From: Rhynchosporium graminicola
Taxonomy: Eukaryota > Ascomycota > Leotiomycetes > Helotiales > Ploettnerulaceae
DNA length: 64,000 nucleotides
Assembly (NCBI GenBank): GCA_900074885.1
Contig: FJUW01000024.1
Coordinates: 372,001-436,000 of the forward strand
Reading direction: 5' to 3'
The notes under the pieces: model-generated
Database searches by the model: none
What the model was told of the DNA's origin: nothing
The model's input: the letters and a program-made list of their open reading frames with translations, nothing else
Shown here: piece by piece, positions 45,171-58,900 of the stretch
Position numbering within the stretch: the first letter of the stretch is position 1
Layout of the letters: every line of letters starts with the position of its first letter
Position numbers and translations under genes: made by a program

Positions 45171-48100
45171 TATTATCTATAACTCTTTTACCTATATCTA
45201 GGAAGATAGTAAATATCTACTTATATTATACCTCTATGCCTAGAGCTACTAAACGCAGGAGACTATACTATATAGAGAAGGCCTATACTAAGTATAAACT
45301 TGAAGAATAGCACCTAAACCGAAGCAACCTAAGTCCGACTAATCGACTACCGGTTCTCCGATTCCCTCTACTTCCTATTCTTCGGCGACTCGCAATACTC
45401 GCTATAACCTACCTCTCTCTATAGTAGAGAGTACTCGCGATAACGCCTCGTCCGAGTTAAGCTCCCTAACTCCTACTATAATTAACGAACTCACTAAGTC
45501 GCTAAACCTCCCCGATAATACCCTAGTATCAATAGCAACTATAAGTAACTCATAGGAAGACCGCGCTCACTAGCTATAAGAGGCAGAAAGGAAGCTCGCG
45601 GAGGAGAGATAATTAAACGCCGACCTATCTATAGAACTACGCTAGTTATAGAACGAGTTCCTAGAACTACGCTAATTAACTACCTAGCGCTCTACTAAGT
45701 CTATATCGTTTAATAACATTTAATCGCGTATAATACCGCTACTATTAATTAAAGAAGATAAAACTACTCTTACGCCTAATAATCGTTATCGAGAATAATC
45801 TACCGGAGGAATATTATTAATATTATACGCTACGCGTATAGAGAAGATACCGAACCTTCTAAATAAGCTCTCTAATAGAATCGACTACTCTCTAAAACTC
45901 TAGGAAGTGCAGATATATAACGCCCTCTAGCGCTACTCTAGCTACTTTATCGATAAAGATCACTGTAAAGATTAGTTACTTAACTAAACGGAAAGAATAG
46001 CTAGAACCTACCTAGAACCCTCGTTCTTAGAACTAGAATATAACGAAGAAGGAAATAAAATCGATTAACTCGATATAATTACTTAACTAGTCTCCTTCTT
46101 ATCTAATCTATACGACTAATAAACTATAAGAGCTAGCTACTCCGCGCTAAAGATAAATTATAAGTAGACTTTCTAGACGTTCTACTACGAGTTTCGTACG
46201 CTAGCTCGTAAAGCTAGAGTAAATAATCAATCGACTCTGAAAATAGACTTATAGGAGAAGCTACCTATATAGCTATAGAAACAGCTCTTCTAATAGTACC
46301 GAACGTTAAGAACACTAGAAGAATACGTTAAGGCTATATAAGCTAAAGACTAAGGTTAATTTATTAAAAAGACTTACTATTCCGAGTCTTTAGCTAAAGC
46401 TAGCGCGACTCAGGAACGCCCTATAAATACCTCCTCTTAGCGCCGTAGTACTAACTCCTCTTCTTATCCGCAAATTAGTCTTCCTATACCTAAGAACATT
46501 AGTGCAACTAGTAAATAAGCACTATACTCTGCACGAAACGATACGCCTCGTATATAATCGCTAGCGAATACTCCTTATTACTTTACGCCTACCTTATACT
46601 TACGCTCGTTATCAGCTCGACCTAACACTCCGTATCGAATCAACGTAATTAATACTAATAATAATATTAATAATAAGCTAGAAGAAACGTATAATAACGC
46701 TTAGGAGTATATTAAACCGCTAGTAAAAGACTACGCCTAAGAAAAGACTCCTTCCTAAGTAGTATACGAGATATGCGATATCTTAACCTTATAAAGCTTC
46801 TTAGTAGTTAATCGTTTATTACACGTACTACTCTTACTAAGAATAGACTCTTATATAAGCTACCCGCACTTCTCGATTCTGGAGCTAATAGATACTATTT
46901 TATTAATCGTTCTTTTCTTAAATCCCTTTCTTTCTTCTTAAAACCTTTAATTTACCCTCTACTAAACGCAATTCCTATTAAAAGCTTTAATAGTATTAAT
47001 AGTAGTACTATTAGTCACTATACGACACTTAATTTAATAGTAGATTATTACGTTCAGGTATTTACCCCCTTTCTTATTACTACTCTCGGAAACTATAGTA
47101 TTATACTTAGAAGGACCTAGCTTTCGGAATATCAAGTACTCTTAGATACCTCCAAACGATAGATCATTTAGCTACTATATACTCCTCCTAGTAACGTTTA
47201 TAGCTCTCCGATCGAGATCAAGGACTTATATAAATACTATACCTACTAGCGCTACTAATACGACGCCAACAAACGAAACGAACGCTTTAATTAGTTCTAG
47301 GAAGCGTACGAGGAATAGTAAAGCGTAGCTAACTCTCCTATTAATATTCGAGCTATTATTAACTCTATCTCTATTATTAAACAACTATTACTAGCTCAGA
47401 AGCGCATTTCTAAGAAGACTTATAGCTATAAAAATATCTAAAACTCTCCCCTAGAGAGTATTCTACAGGTAACTAACCCTTTATTACTACTGCCGATCAG
47501 TTAGGACTATTTCTCCGGCGTTTATACTACTTATTATAGACACGACGAGCCTAAGTATTTATTACTTGAAGAATAAGAATAGAGCAGTAAGGAGAAGTCT
47601 TTATACTCTAGAGAAGCTACTAATATATAGCCGAAGTATATATAATTCAGTGATATTATTACCTATATCCCGCGTGAATCTCCACTTTAACCCTAATTAG
47701 AAGTCTCTACGTTAAAGACCTATATATAAGACTACGCCTATGCAATTTATACTATAGACTAATAGTTACTCGGAATACCGTCTCGCAACTTAATAGAAGC
47801 TACTTAAAGTACAAAAATAGCTACTATAACACTTCGGAAGCGATAAAGATCACCTCGTATACTCAGACCTCTTCTAGAGCCTCTTACGCTAAAGATTTAC
47901 ACGATTAGCAGCTTAGCCTTCTATCTCTTATATAAACGCTAGAAGTCTTCTAATAATAAGATCTTCTCTACTACTTTTCATGAGATAGATAAGCTTCTTA
48001 ATAACCGAATCGCAATTCAGTAACGTAATACTACTATCGTATCTTTAACTATCGACCTTACGGAACATCGCAAAACCGCCTAGTAATTTACTATTAGCTT

Positions 48101-51100
48101 AAGCGAATTAAATTCAGAACTATAGATCCCTCACGAGTATAGCTAGTAAGCATATATCTTTTCTAAGGAAGCTAGCGATATTCTCCCTCCTTATCGCTTA
48201 TACGATCACCGAATTAAGCTTAAGGAAAGGGCCGAGAAGAACCTTAAATACTCCCTCTTATATAAGATATCAGCTAAAGAACTTAAAGTCGTTAAGGCGT
48301 ATATTACTAATAACTTAGCTAAAAGTTTCATCGAACCTTCTTAAGCACTATACGCTATACTTATTCTTTTCGTTAAGAAAGCTAATAGAAGTCTAAGATT
48401 CTATATCGACTTTCGCGCACTTAATAACCTTACGAGGAAGGATTAATATCTACTACTATTAATCGATAAAACGCTAGCTAGAATCTCTACTACTAAGATA
48501 TTTACTAAACTAGATATTCGCTAGGCGTTCTACCGAATTCGAATAGATCTAGCATCTAAAGAGTATACGACCTTCCGGACCTATTAAAGTACATATAAGT
48601 ATAAGGTACTCCCCTTCGGTCTAACTAATAGCTTTACGATATACTAGCGATATATAAATAATATCTTATTCGACTACTTAGATAACTTCTATATAGTATA
48701 TCTAGATAATATTCTGATCTACTCTAACGACCTACTATAGTATTAATTACACGTACACAAGGTACTATAACGATTACAAGACGCTAGATTATAAGCTAAC
48801 CTTAAGAAGTATAAATTCAACGTTACTCGCACTAAATACCTTAGATTTATTATCTCTACTTCTAGGATCGAGGTAGACCCTAAGAAAGTTAATATTATAT
48901 AATCTTAGAATTACCTAACTATAGTTAAGGGCATATAATCGTTCTTAAGCTTTTATAACTTCTACTAACGATTTATCAAGGACTACAGAATTATCACAAA
49001 ACCTCTTATACAACTCACTAAAAATAATATATTATTTCGGTTCGCTAAGGAGTATAAAGATACCTTTAATTACCTAAAGCACGCTCTCACTTCGGCACTA
49101 CTCCTCCACTACTATTAGTAATATCTACCTTATATAATCGAAACAGACGCTAGTAATAGAGTAATAGTAAGTATACTATCGCAATAGCACGACGAAGACT
49201 AGTTCCTAGTAGCCTACTTCTCTAAGACTATACTACTTACCGAGCTTAATTACGCTATTCATAATAAGGAAATACTCGCAATTATACGATCTTTTAGTAA
49301 CTAGAGATCTAAGCTCGTAAGCGAACCGTATCAGATCCGCGTCGTCACTAATTATAAAGCTCTTAAGTACTTTATAACCTCTAAATAGCTAAACGCACGA
49401 TAAGCCCGATAAGCCGAGCTACTCGCAGATTATAACTTTATAATTACCTATCGACCTAGGAAGTATAATCTACTCGCTGACGCTCTCTCTCGTAGAACAG
49501 ATAAATTAGACGACTAGAATAACGCTAAAAGAACTTAGCGTTTATAGTAGCTACTACGCGAAGACTAAATCGATCTAGTACTACTTATAAGTAACCTCTA
49601 GAATAGCTCCGACTCTATAGATAACTTTAAGCTTATTAACGCCTTAGAAGTCGCCGACCTATCGCTAGTCTTTTCTATAGTATAGTAAGTACTTAACACT
49701 AATCGAATTACGCTATTACTCTAAGCAATACAGAAATAAGCTCTCTCTGCTACTCTTAGAAAACTAACTATAGAAAAAGATCTTCTACTCTATAAAGGAA
49801 GACTAATCGTACTTAATATCTTATACCTTCGCACGCTACTTATACGCGAAGTATACGACTAATTAGAGACTACCTATCTAAGTGCAAAGAAGACCTTATA
49901 ACTACTAGTATTATAATACTAGTAGTACGGAATCGCTTTAACTATTAACTAGTACTACCGTAACTATTATACTTACTAAAAAATTCAAGTACCGCGTAAT
50001 AAGAAACCGGGCCTCCTCTAACCTCTACCCGTACCGTCATATCTATAGGAGCATATTATAATCAACTACTATAGCTTTAACCGCGATAAATATAGCTATA
50101 ATAACATTCTCGTATTTATCGACCGTTTTAGTAAATAAGCAATTAGTATTCTATACCGAAAGACCTCCGATACGCGCGACCTTATAAAACTTTACTTATA
50201 CTATATATACTGCTATTTCGGAGCTCTATTAATAATTACCTCTAATAGAGAGCTTTAATTCGTTTCCTGTTTTTAGACTATAGTTATTATAATTCTTAGT
50301 ACTAAAAGATAGCTTTCTATAGTAAACTACTCGCAAACAGATAGCTAAACAGAGATCTATAACTAATATCTCTAACGCAGATTACGACCTTTTATCTCTT
50401 ACTATTAAGATAACTAATCGGAATTCTTACCTATTATAGACTACGCCTAGATAACTCTCCCTTACGAATCCCTTAGAGGTCTCTTACCCTTTAAAGTCGT
50501 TTATAGATATATACCCCGCGTTAATTAGAATTAGAAAGACCTACCTAACTCTACTACGCCTACTAATAAGTTAAATACTTAGTAAGCTCTAGATTACGCT
50601 AATCGCCTACGCGACGCCTAGACTACCGCTTAATCTAGCCTCTAACGTATATAAGCTAAGATATCCTAATCTTATAATTACTCACGCTATAAAGTCGACT
50701 TCACTATAGACGACCTTATCTAGCTAAATATACGCTACTTTACGAGTACTTAACCTAGTAAAAAACTCGACTTCCTAACTAATAGACCCTTCCGTATAAT
50801 TAAAAAAGTCGGAAGCTCTTATTATCTAGAGCTCCTTACTAGTATGAAAGTATATAACGTATTCCCTACTACTAAGCTATAGAAGTATCTAAACGACCTC
50901 TTACTAAGATAAACCTTACTACTACTACTACTTATTAATATCACTAGTAACGATAAATAAGAGATCGAAGATATACTTACATGCCGCAAGCAGCGCAATA
51001 GCCTCTTATACCGAGTTTCCTAGTTAAATCAAGACGTCGATCTCATATAGTATAACGCTATAGATATTAAATACGCTCCCGCTAAGCTATAACAATTCCA

Positions 51101-51253
51101 CCTTAATAACCTAACGTAAGCTAGACCTCCTGCTAGACTACCTAATTAGCTAAAAGCTTTCTACGATAGAATTAATAATTGCGACTACCTTAATAGTAAT
51201 AAGGAGATAGACTAACGCTCGAGGGCGAGCTTTTTTCGGAGGGGGGGGTAATA

Positions 51254-51484
51254 TGACGACTAGTCAGGTTTAGAGGTCTCTCCCTATTAGTAGAAACACT
51301 TACTACTAAGCGAGATTACACGAGTAGAGTTTAGGGGCCCCTTTTCATATATATACTTCTATTCTCTCTCTACTTCTTCACTCCTTAGTTATAGATTCTC
51401 AAGTGATTCTTACTACTTCATATTCATAGTAATATAAGGTCTTATTACTCAGGTAGTTTTGAGACCTTTCTAGAGCAAGCGTCA
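51254..51484 (+). repeat. Inner element 3' LTR
   Basis: 231 bp, TGACGACTAG to GCGTCA, with inverted TGACG/CGTCA ends. Ten differences from the 5' LTR, all transitions. A run of nine G lies just upstream (51240-51248), in the place of a polypurine tract. Confidence 0.92.
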
Positions 51485-54400
51485 CATAGTAAAAGCTAAG
51501 CTAATATTAGCGAAACTATATACGTCTCCCTAAAATCCGCTAGTAAATTATATATCCCGATCTGAAATTATCTTCTCTAGAACTCCTAGGTCCGCGTACA
51601 CGTCCTTATAATAAGCTTTAGCTTAGTCTTCGCCTCCTTAATCTTTATATCTAATAATAACCTTAATCTATTTCGTTATCTAGTCTATAAATAGTAAGAC
51701 TAAGTCGTATCCTTCCTTAGAAATTAGGAATCCTATAATTAAGTTTATATAGAATATATAGAGTTAAGTTATTAAAAGTGGAATTAGTATAAGTATGCCG
51801 TTTAGTAGACTTCTACTTAGTTTCGCTATTCGATAAGTAGAATAGGATACTACGTATAATTAAACCGTTTGCTATATCTTATATATAAATACTTTATCCT
51901 TTAGGAAATTATATATCCTTTATACTCCTACGTATACTTAGTTATCATAAGTAATACTAAGGACCTTCTTAATTAACTTTTCAAGTATATATATACGTTT
52001 AATCCTATTAAGGTTCCGAAAGAAAAGTAACTTTATTCTAGTATCGAATCGGAATAACTCAAAAGTAGAGATACGTTTATTCCGAGGAGACTTTTAGTAA
52101 TCTATCTTTATTTTACGATAAAGCTATCTAAAAGTTCTATCTATTAGAAGCTAGCGTAAGATAGATACTACTAGTTATTTATCTATATATATAGATATTA
52201 AATATAAAATTACTTTATTATCCTATACTAAGTAATATACTACTTTCAAAACTAAGATATCTCTATTATTTAACTCATATACTATATTCGACGGTCCTTA
52301 GATTCTTTTATCTTAAGGCGATTAGCGTTATAGCTAGCTTAAGGTATCTATATTCAGATATATTTTCCTAGTTCTATAGATTATATTTATCTTATACGTA
52401 TACTTAGCTAAGAAAAGAAACTAATTATCTAATTAGTTATTCTTCTTACGAGGATAATCCTTAAAGCAGGATAATATTACTTAATAATCTATATAGATAG
52501 TAAAATTTATACTATCGAGATATTATAGTAACTTCTTTAGCGCCTATACTAGTACACTTATCTCTAGCTTAGTAAGCTAGTAATTTATTTCTACTATAGA
52601 TAAGGACTTAGATAAGAATAAGACTAGCCTTTCTACTCTATTAGTACTATCTACCTAGTGAAAAGCTATACTATATCTGAATTCCTTAGAACTATCGATA
52701 TAAAGTATAAAGTCCTATCCGAAGTCAGGGAATTTAAAGGTTAGCACTAAAGTAAGCTAGTCTTTTAATATATTAAATACTTATTTAGACTTATATAGTA
52801 AGTTATCTATATATTACTTAGAGTATATTCTAGTATCCTTATAACGTTTAGCTTTCTAAGACCGGGTTAAATTAGTATATTCTTTATATCTTAGTTATAG
52901 AAGCGGAATAGATATCGCTTTAGTATAGCTACCTTATCTTACTCCCTCTTATAGTGTATTCTTAAATCCGATTATCTTAAGCTCTAATAATAGTAAGGAG
53001 ATAGCTACGTAATATAGTATAAATTTATAATAGTACTTGAAAAATCTTAGCGCTTTTTCTAATTAAGATAAGGTTCTTAGAAATTCCTAAGATTATATTA
53101 CTTCTATCTTCTCTTCTAAGGTATTTAGCTCTAGTCTAGATACCTTATATCCTAGCGCCTTAATAGATAGCTAAGCGAAGTAGTATTTCCCTAGAGCTAA
53201 TATAACTCCGGCGTTTTCTAGTAAAGTAAGCGCTAGATCTAGGTCTTTTATATATTATTCCGGGGTAATAGAAAAGATAATTATATTATCGATATAAATA
53301 ATAATAAATTTCTAAAGGTATTAGCGGAATAGATTCTCTATACGTACTTAGAAGAATACTAGAGTTATCGCTAGACCTATTGTTACAATAGTAAGTATTT
53401 TATATCCCTTATACGTAGTAACTAATACTATCTTCTATTAGTCTACTAGTTCTAAAGGCTATTAGAAGAAGGATTTAGTAAGGTCGATACTAGAGAAAAT
53501 CGTTACTTTACTTATAGCGGATAAGATATTATTAGCTTTAGGTAATAAGTATACGTTAAGTATTAACTTCGTATTAACTTTTCTAAGGTTAACTATAACT
53601 TTTAGCTTTCTATTTCTATAGATAACGAATACTAGAGCTAAAGCTAGAGAAGGTTATCCGAGGGGTACTAGTACTAGAGAGCTATTAGCTCTTATTAGAT
53701 CTAAGATTTTATCTATTTCTACCTTATCTCTTTACGATTATAGGAAAGGTACCTTTTTCAGGTTATTAATCTCGATACCTTTCTTAAATAATACTAATAT
53801 ATTAATTCTATTATTAAATCGTCTAAGTTCGTAACGGAATAAGTTCGTATACTAGCGAAGAATATCCTATATTTTAACCTTAATATCCGCTCTAAAGGCG
53901 TCTAATATATCCGGTTCTACTATATCTTCGGGAAGGAATCTGATTAAGAACGGGGTACTAGCTAAGTGCTTCCCTTCTAGCTCCTCCTTTATAAAGGGTT
54001 ATCTTTCGTAGATACTAGCTAAGTTTAGTAGTACTAAGTAATCTTTAATTTTAGGTATATATTATTTAAGTACTCTTAATATCTATCCTTATTATAGATA
54101 GATAAGTATCCTCCCTAGATTAGTAAATAGGATAGATATAGAGAGGCTAGTAGTAATAGTATTAACTATAGAACCGAATTTACCTAACGCTATATCGACT
54201 TAAGGATAAGGATATACTATATATCTATCTTAATATTCAGGTAATAAGTAATATATAATAAGTAAATTAATACCCTCCCTTAGGTATATTATAACTATCT
54301 ATAAAAGGTAGATATTAATATATTTTAAGGTAGACTTCGCGGTCTTCGCTGCTTTAGTTATCTTAAGGAGTATATAGTCGTTACTATCTCTTACTTATAG

Positions 54401-57400
54401 ATAGTACGGCTTCCTTAATAACCCCTACTTAAAGTCGAGTTTATTTTCCGAGAAAAAGTCAAGCTTAAGAAGAATTCCTCCTAGTATCTTTAGTATAATA
54501 TAATATTAGTACGTTAGAAACTATAGTAGTTTCTTATCGGAAATTATCTTATATAAGATAAGTATTTCGATGAAATCGGAAATAGTAAGCCTAGAACTTA
54601 TACTAGAAAGACTAACTCGTAAGCTATTTATCCTACGATAAGTCCTTATAGAAGGGAAGTATTACGCTAGACTCGGCTCGTCGATTAACTTAATAGGCGA
54701 AGTAATATTAATAGCTACTTCTATTAGAAAGTTATCCTTACTAAATATTTAGATTCTAGTATACGTATTAGCTATAAAGGAAGTATTATTTAGGAGGATA
54801 GATATCTTATCTTTCGACTCTTAAAGTTACGAGTCCGGGGTCTTTATAGTATAAGCGCTAAGGATTAGTATTTCTTTATCTTAAGCTATAAGTAAGATTA
54901 TAAAAGAAAGGTTCTTAACTAGGATAAAGTCGTCCTCTTTTTCGTCTTTATAAGAAGGCGATATATAGTTAGATATAGAAGATAAGGATAATAGTATCTT
55001 AAGTTAGATTTATTCTATCTTTTTCGTTAAAGATAGTACTAAAGTAAGTTTATTAAAGATTAATAATATTACTAAAATAGGATTTAAGTAAGAATAAAGC
55101 TATAAGAGGACCTCCTTTAGGTCTTACGATAAGCTTTTCCCGAGTCCGCGAATAGAGAAGGACTTATAGGTTCGGGCGATTCGTTATCCTCTGAATTATA
55201 CTCTTAATCCGGTTAGTATAAGAATCCGTTATTAGAATAGTTAAGTATAACTAGTAATTAAGAATAGTATATATTATACCTATTGAAATTCCCGGTTATT
55301 AATAGGTATTAAAGAGAGTACTAAGGTTAGTTTATTATCACGGGAACTTAGGGCTAGTACTAGTATAGCTACTAGTTCTGATAAGGTTATCTTCTATTAC
55401 ACTAAGTAGTCGGTACGGAAGCTAATACTAATATAGTTAACTTATTAGTCTTATCCCCCTTCTTCTCTTATTATTACTTTCTTCTGAACTCGGCGTATTC
55501 TACTAGAGGTATCTAAGGTCGCGGATAGAGTATTAGGAGTTAAGTAGGTATTATTATTATCAGGTATTATCCTATTAGTACTATCAGTACTAGTACTTAA
55601 TTCTATCGTTCGCTTCAGGGGTCTCTATCTCGCTTAATACCTTAGTAATACGAATTATCTATTACTAGTCGTTATAACTCCTATATCTCCTTAGTTTACT
55701 TATCGATACGAGACTATATCTATAAGTAAGCTTCTCTCGCCTGATTCTTAGTATTATAGATCTTTAACTTAAACTTATTTATTATATTACTATAGTCTCG
55801 TAATAGTATACTTATAGCTAAGCTTAGATCTAAAGCTTAGTATATTCGTTAGATAATAAGGTCTTAGTTTATCTCTCCTGCCTCGATATAAAGATTATAT
55901 TTATTATCTAAGAACTATCTTAAGGATAACTCGCCCTTATTCTTAAAAGAATATCTTAAGGCGTTAGCTTTCTGTACTATTACGTTTAGATTCATATAGA
56001 ATTAGAGTAAGAGTTAATATTTCTATTCTTCTAAGCTCTAAGCTATAAAGCTAGTAATTTCCGGAGATAAGGTACTAAGCTAAATAGCGGCTTTATCTTT
56101 TATGCAAATTAGTAAGACCTTAAGAACTATATCCTCTCTATAATAAGCTACTATTATATTAAGTATCGCGATATAGCTAGTAATAGAAGTAGTACTATTA
56201 AACTATCCTATATCTTATAAGCGAAGTCGTTAGTATTAAGTATTAAGCACGAGTAGCCTATTATCTTATCATAATCTCCCTGAGTCTTAGGGGTCCGAGT
56301 TATCTCTATCTCCTATATCAGGTACGTTATTATTATATACGAAATTATAGTAGTAATTCGGAAGAGGAAGTTCTATCTCGATAGAAGGTCAGATAGATAC
56401 TAGAGTACAAGAGATTAATAGTCTTAGAACTACTAGTATAGAAGATATACGTATAATTATCTTAGCTTCTAAGGGGCCGGCTTAGAACCGAGTTAAGAAG
56501 ATATTAAAAAAAGCTACTAACTTAAGGGCTATTATTCCTAGAGTACTAATTACTTTAATAGCCTTATCTTTTAAGTCAGTTAGAATACCGAGATCTAGGG
56601 TACGGACTAAGGCCTTAGCTTATCTTAGAATTAGTAAGAGGATTAGTCCGACTAGATATTTATTACCTTTATCTTCTATATCTTCCTATAGAGTCTAGAT
56701 AAAGATAGTATCGCTCTTCTACTTATTCTTAATATATACTAATACTATAGCTATAGCTATCGGCAGTATAAATATAAGGCTAAATAGCTAGTTTATTAAG
56801 ATAAATTTATCTTATAGTTATCTCGCTAATTCTTTAGCTTTAGGTAAAGTCTTATCCTTTAGTAAGATAGACTATCTCGGTAAGAGAGACTTCGATAACT
56901 ATAATAATTAGTTAATCGGAGAAGTCTATCTTTAATAGAAAGAGGCTATCGGGACTATTAGCTTAAGGAAAGCCTAGTCTCAGATTATTTATAAGTTAGC
57001 TAGTAGAGATATACGTTAGTATTAACTTCGGGATATAATCCGTATTAGTATAACTAGTACTCTCTTAGTAAGTTAGTCTAATTCAGTATCTTAGATTAAT
57101 TAAGGGTTATAAAGCGCTATAAGAAAAGGACTCGGTTTAAGTAATAATTATAGTAATATCTCTAAGTGTTCTTAAATAAGGGATATAGATAGACCAGCGA
57201 AAGAAGTCCGTATAGATTACTCTAATTTAGGTATTAAAGATAAAAATCTCCCTTAGTAGTCTCTTAAGCGATTACTCTTCCCTTTAGTATTAGAGCCTCT
57301 AATATAGCAGTATATAGAGTAGTACTACCGGTAAAGTCTCCGGAGTATCGTAGGAGTTCCGGGTAAGTAAGAGAAAGTCCTTTATATAAGGAGTAGTAGT

Positions 57401-57442
57401 TTAGAGACTTAATTTTACTTTATACTCTTAGAATTACTACTA

Positions 57443-57619
57443 TATTAGGGGGCATCCGAGATATATATATAGTAAAAGTCTTGATTCTGTCTATCGCTAT
57501 AGTAAGAGGAACTATCTAAGTGAAGCTGACTAACGGCACTAAGTACTTAGTACTATCTTATCTCGTGATAATATCTCACGCCTTAGTGCTATCTTATCTC
57601 GTGATGATGTCCCGTGACA
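57443..57619 (-). repeat. Outer element LTR (right; 5' LTR by coding direction)
   Basis: 177 bp, starting TATTAGGGGG (a mutated TGTCAGGGGG) and ending TGACA. It carries the same internal direct repeat as the left LTR. Confidence 0.92.
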
Positions 57620-57624
57620 TAGGT
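57620..57624. repeat. Target-site duplication, right copy (TAGGT)
   Basis: Second copy of the 5-bp target. Removing one copy and the element rejoins GAG ACT GGT AGG TGG AAC in the monooxygenase reading frame. Confidence 0.9.
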
Positions 57625-58263
57625 GGAACGAACCTGCGGACCTGGATCAGTTGAGGAAAGAGTACTCTGACTACGAAGATACGGTCAAGGAAATTTTGCG
57701 TGTAGCCAATGAATGCCACAAGTTTCGTATCAGCGAGACTCCTGATTTACCGAGCTGGACAAACAGTAACGGAAGGCTGGTACTGTTAGGCGATGCTGCA
57801 CATGCAATGATGCCATATATGGCACAGGTATGCTCTATATGTCCCGGCATAGTACGTAAGTAGCTCACATACCCAGGGCGCAACTCAAGCCATCGAAGAT
57901 GCAGCAGTTCTAACTGGCTGTCTAGCTAGAGCGCAATCACTGAATGACATTTCCCGTCTCTCTAAAGCGTACGAAGATATCCGCAAACCTCGTGCAGAAA
58001 AGATCAAAGCTACTTCACTAGGTAATATGAAGCAATACGGATTACCTGATGGACCAGAGCAAGAAGAGAGAGACGAGATGTACAGGAAAAGCCATCTACC
58101 GGTTTCGGAAAGTACGAAGGAGATTTTGGTGTCGAAGCCTGATAATAATGCAGTTTATGGGTCTCCTGCATTTCTTCTTGGATATATATGTACGATACGA
58201 AAGAAGCTCTGCGAGAGTACTCTGGCGATGAGAAAGAATATTCGAAGAGATAATGAGGCTTGA
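57625..58263 (+). pseudogene. FAD-dependent monooxygenase, 3' part
   Basis: Exons 57625-57827 and 57877-58263 continue the gene split at 41004: RWNEPADLDQLRKEYSD, then the second FAD-binding motif GRLVLLGDAAHAMMPYMAQ and GATQAIEDAAVLTGCL across a 49-bp intron, ending in a divergent tail (YICTIRKKLCE). Apart from the insertion this part has no stop or frameshift, so the insertion may be fairly recent compared with the RIP it suffered. The orphan fragment is not expected to give a working enzyme because it lacks the N-terminal dinucleotide site. Confidence 0.85.
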
Positions 58264-58517
58264 TGGCAATTTAAAAAAGGACGAGTGTGCATTAAAATGA
58301 AACGCTTTGCATATATTTAGGAGAAAAAACACTTACTTGAAATTCTGGTCACTGAGTTGCAGAAGTGTCTGATCCGTGGCATGTACGTCTATCGAATGAT
58401 TTCTACCTACAGGCTTGAGCTATATTGGCAGTCAGGCACTTCTTTGCGTTTGGTTACATGAGCATGCTTCAGGTGGTTTGTTTAAGCCCACAAGTCTGTG
58501 CAAATATTCAGATCTCG

Positions 58518-58900
58518 TTACCTGATCTCACGACATGGTGCTGTCCACTCCAGCAGCGCAGTCAAGACATCGAAGTCAGCACCTTCCGCTTGTTTAACAA
58601 ACATATCGCTCATACAAGCCCCTAAAGCCTCGCTCGACTTTGTGCTCCATCCACACCCCCTTGCCAATGACCGTAGCAGCTTCACCTTCTTCCATTCGCC
58701 TCTGTATCTCTTCATCATCTGTATTGAGCCTCGAAAGTCGTTTGTCAATATTACAGGTAATGATATCGCCGTTCCTCACAAGCCGGGATACCGAATTCGG
58801 GACCACGGAATCTGGAGATATGTGGAGAATGATCTTTACTCCAGCAATCCTAGACATATAAGTGTTTCCATCAGAGAGCCGTAGCATAGACGGCACGCAC
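58518..58900 (-). pseudogene. C-terminal relic of an IlvD/Edd-family dehydratase
   Basis: The minus strand reads SDGNTYMSRIAGVKIILHISPDSVVP, then LVRNGDIITCNIDKRLSRL, DDEEIQRR and VERGFRGLYERYV, and after a one-base frame change KQAEGADFDVLTALL. This is the swivelling C-terminal domain of dihydroxy-acid or sugar-acid dehydratases (usual pattern HISPEA, LVRxGDxIxxDI, RGxxxLYxxxVxQAxxGADFDFL). The catalytic Fe-S N-terminal domain, about 400 residues, is absent. Next to the split monooxygenase it may be what is left of a small catabolic gene pair. Confidence 0.55.

Larger units (their letters stand above)
44940..51484 (+). mobile_element. Inner Ty3/Gypsy LTR retrotransposon nested in the outer element
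   Basis: 6545 bp with 231-bp LTRs, coding on the plus strand. Order of recognisable parts: gag-like region about 45900-46750, aspartic protease (LLDSGANRYY) near 46860-46900, reverse transcriptase about 48330-49000 (FRALNNLTRKD, LPFGL, YLDNILIYSND with DD changed to DN), RNase H about 49140-49500 (TDASN, ALKYF, LADALSRR), and integrase about 49980-50530 (ITSNRELQFVS, SQTDS). PR-RT-RH-IN is the Ty3/Gypsy order. Stops interrupt every domain. It sits inside the integrase end of the outer element, so it inserted later. The flanks TATA and CATA suggest a short, mutated target duplication. Confidence 0.92.
41005..57619 (-). mobile_element. Outer Ty3/Gypsy LTR retrotransposon, RIP-mutated, with a nested element
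   Basis: Bounded by 177-bp LTRs and a TAGGT duplication. Coding direction is minus: the reverse-transcriptase motif (IYIDN in place of YxDD, followed by a TPE word) lies near 53230-53300, an RNase H block (NY-x-LTKLEIS, ALKKLL, FTIYIDY) near 52480-52620, the integrase C-terminal block (SRYKLL, KLSFIKSGLYKIIRRVN, ELELP) near 44390-44590 and a chromodomain-like stretch (YYIIEKILRKELRK) near 44240-44300. All frames are filled with stops from C-to-T/G-to-A change, and TA words dominate. Without the inner element it is about 10.1 kb, long for this group; about 2.9 kb lies between the chromodomain and the 3' LTR. Confidence 0.9.
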
